A stretch of DNA of 64,000 nucleotides from Bacillota bacterium (GTDB lineage: Bacteria; Bacillota; Dehalobacteriia; UBA4068; UBA4997): contig JAETNY010000003.1 of the NCBI GenBank assembly GCA_021771915.1, positions 1-64,000 of the forward strand, read 5' to 3'. The stretch's first letter is position 1; each line of letters starts with the position of its first letter. The position numbers and the translations under genes were made by a program. The notes under the pieces are model-generated. The model was not told the DNA's origin and searched no databases. It saw only the letters and a list, made by a program, of their open reading frames with translations. Positions 62,178 through 64,000 of this stretch are shown here, piece after piece.

Positions 62178-62890
62178 AGCGCCGACCCCCTTTTCCGTGG
62201 CTTATAAAACAATGTCAGCGCAATCAAAATAAGCAGCATCGTCGGGATAATGAACTTGTCCGCGCCAAAAATCAGCAGACACAGCACTGCCGCGCCCAAA
62301 CCAATCAGCGCGCTGCGGTGTTGGCGGCTTTGCAGCCATTGCTCCAGAAAAATCACCACAAACATCGCCGTCATCACAAAATCCAGCCCCGTAGTGTCAA
62401 ATTGAAGCAGCGCGCCAAAAAGACCGCCCAGCGTGGCGCCGGAAAACCAATAAAGATGATTAAGCAGCGTAACAAAAAACATGAACCAGCCCCTGTCCAC
62501 TCCCGGCGGAACCTGTGCAGTATAATTGATAGAAAAACTTTCATCACACATACCAAAAATCAGGTATAAATCTTTCCAGCCGTTGCCGCGATACTTGTCC
62601 AGCATGGAAATGCCATAAAACAAATGGCGTGCGTTAATCATCAGTGTCATAGCCAGCGCCTGTAAAGGATTAAATGCTCCCAACAGCATCTGCGCCGCCA
62701 CAAACTCCGCCGAGCCGGCAAAAATCAGCAGGCTCATCAGCATGGGATACCAAAAGCTGAAACCGCATACATGCATAAAAATGCCATAGGTCAGGCCCAG
62801 GAACCAGAAGCTGGCAAAAATCGGTATAGTGTAAGGAAACGCCGCCTGAAGCGCCTTTTGCAATTGCCGGCTTTTTATCACAGCTTCCAA
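62174..62890 (-). CDS. azlC: Branched-chain amino acid exporter, large subunit
   Basis: 238 residues, about six to seven membrane segments and the AzlC signatures [41 protein letters not shown] and [17 protein letters not shown]. It forms the exporter with AzlD and is translationally coupled to it. Confidence 0.93.
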   Translation of the reverse strand: MEAVIKSRQLQKALQAAFPYTIPIFASFWFLGLTYGIFMHVCGFSFWYPMLMSLLIFAGSAEFVAAQMLLGAFNPLQALAMTLMINARHLFYGISMLDKYRGNGWKDLYLIFGMCDESFSINYTAQVPPGVDRGWFMFFVTLLNHLYWFSGATLGGLFGALLQFDTTGLDFVMTAMFVVIFLEQWLQSRQHRSALIGLGAAVLCLLIFGADKFIIPTMLLILIALTLFYKPRKRGSAL

Positions 62891-62916
62891 TTATACATCA
62901 TCTCCCAGAAAAAAAA

Positions 62917-64000
62917 CTACATGGAAATCCAACCCAAAACGCTGGCCATCGAACTTAACAGAATAATAATGATAAAGATTGGCGCCAGATATTTTATCAT
63001 AAAAGCATAAATCTGTTTTTGCTTAAACCGGGAAGATAGTTCAACCTCCTCGGTGATTTTTTTCAAACCTACCACCCTGGTCACCAACAGACATGTTGAA
63101 AGCGCGGCCACCGGCATCATCAACGAGTTAGTCAGAAAATCGAAGAAGTCCAGAAGGGACATACCCAGCGGCGCCACAAAATCCAGTACGCCAAAGCCCA
63201 GAGCCGAGGCAGAACCCAAAATTATGATAATCGCACCCATCAGCAGCGTACAGGCCTTACGGCTCCAACCCAACTGGTCCTCAAAGGTGGAAACGCCGCT
63301 TTCCGCCAGAGATATAGCGCTGGTCAGCGCAGCCATAAACACCAGCAAAAAGAACATCAGACCAGCGCCTGTACCAAAGCCCATGCTAGCAAAAACCTTG
63401 GGAATGGTAATAAACATCAAGGACGGACCGGCTTTCAGCGCGTCCGGGTCGCCACCGGAAAAAGCAAAAACCGCCGGGATAACCATTAAACCGGCCAGCA
63501 TGGCAATACCAGTATCAAAAGCCTCCACCTGAAAGGTAGATTTTTCAATATCAACGTCTTTTTTCATATAAGAACCATAGGTGTATAAAATACCCATAGC
63601 GATTGAAAGCGAAAAGAACATTTGTCCCATGGCCGCCACAACTGTCATCCAGGAGAAATTGGCAAAATTGGGAATTAAGAAATATTTCACTCCCTCCAAA
63701 GCGCCCGGCCGTGTCATGGCATAACCGGCCACAAAAATAGCCAAAATTACCAGCAGCGGCATCATCACCTTGGACACACGCTCCACGCCATGCTTAACGC
63801 CAGCCAGCAATACCAAAACCACAGCCACGCTAAAGAGCAGGAACCAGAACTCTGCGCCGAAGCTTTCCGCAATAAAGCCGTGAAAATAATTGTCGTCCGC
63901 CAGCATTATTGTACTGCCGCGCAGATACTCAAATAAATATTTTGTCACCCAGCCGCCAATTACACAATAATAAGGCACAATCAACATTGGAATTATCGCG
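62917..64000 (-). CDS. Sodium-dependent transporter of the NSS (SNF) family, C-terminal part
   Basis: About 361 residues are in the window and the frame stays open to the right edge, so the N-terminal 80-110 residues are missing. Typical NSS segments include VPYYCVIGGWVTKYLFEYL, AAMGQMFFSLSIAMGILYTYGSYMKKD (TM6 region) and MFITIPKVFASMGFGTGAGLMFFLLVFMAALTSAISLAESG. It imports amino acids or related solutes with sodium; the substrate is not predictable here. The gene lies upstream of azlC in the same direction. Confidence 0.92.
   Translation of the reverse strand, partial: AIIPMLIVPYYCVIGGWVTKYLFEYLRGSTIMLADDNYFHGFIAESFGAEFWFLLFSVAVVLVLLAGVKHGVERVSKVMMPLLVILAIFVAGYAMTRPGALEGVKYFLIPNFANFSWMTVVAAMGQMFFSLSIAMGILYTYGSYMKKDVDIEKSTFQVEAFDTGIAMLAGLMVIPAVFAFSGGDPDALKAGPSLMFITIPKVFASMGFGTGAGLMFFLLVFMAALTSAISLAESGVSTFEDQLGWSRKACTLLMGAIIIILGSASALGFGVLDFVAPLGMSLLDFFDFLTNSLMMPVAALSTCLLVTRVVGLKKITEEVELSSRFKQKQIYAFMIKYLAPIFIIIILLSSMASVLGWISM

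Overview
This window looks like part of a Bacillota (Firmicutes) gut-type chromosome carrying a large block of stacked mobile DNA. I infer the phylum from Clostridia-type phage and conjugative-element gene families, an SLH-domain surface protein and typical TTGACA/TATAAT promoters. Genus cannot be read from the sequence. Almost everything is on the minus strand. I see no rRNA, tRNA or CRISPR array.

Region 1 (1-5.7 kb) is a remnant of an integrative conjugative element (ICE). At the far left is the end of a second element with a TndX/Tn4451-type large serine recombinase, which cuts a VirD4/TraG coupling-protein gene short. Upstream of that lie PcfB, a BRO/KilAC antirepressor-type protein, a replication-initiator-like protein, a PAPS-reductase-like protein, an unknown protein and ParB. 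The expected ParA is missing.

Region 2 (about 5.7-42.2 kb) is a siphovirus-type prophage of the HK97 class, read right to left. The early module (about 42-31 kb) has a structured leader, a sigma-region-4-like regulator, DUF2800, DUF2815, DNA polymerase A, an antirepressor, DUF4406, a primase-helicase, a VRR-NUC nuclease, an SNF2 helicase and a DUF1492 regulator. A promoter-terminator arrangement at 30.8-30.9 kb, resembling lambda pR'/tR', separates it from the late genes. These are HNH, terminase, MetK, two DNA methyltransferases, portal, protease, capsid, connectors, tail tube, a tail chaperone with a -1 frameshift site, tape measure, baseplate, holin, amidase, a SHOCT-like protein and a large serine recombinase. 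The prophage is probably defective. Terminase, capsid, tape measure (twice), polymerase A, DUF2800 and DUF1492 each carry in-frame stop codons, and DUF2815 has one frameshift.

Region 3 (42.2-53.1 kb) is a defence-like island: an ImmA/IrrE metallopeptidase, a YgjP-type metallopeptidase, a complete type I restriction-modification operon (hsdM-hsdS-hsdR) with its own promoter and a small HTH gene, and a DUF4268 nuclease-like gene. The DUF4268 gene is bracketed by two diverged copies of the same hairpin.

Region 4 (53.1-64 kb) is ordinary chromosome: rlmD (its 3' end marks the edge of the mobile block), ybaK, a DUF1847 gene, holA, a YwqG-like gene, a BspA-like/SLH surface protein behind a palindromic leader, azlD-azlC and a partial NSS transporter.

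The observations I rate most likely to be new are: (i) a bipartite element in three exact-spacing copies, each 35-42 bp ahead of a phage start codon; (ii) the late promoter with three 10-bp-phased repeats directly in front of an intrinsic terminator; (iii) the stop-only, transition-type lesion pattern; and (iv) the hairpin-bracketed DUF4268 cassette.
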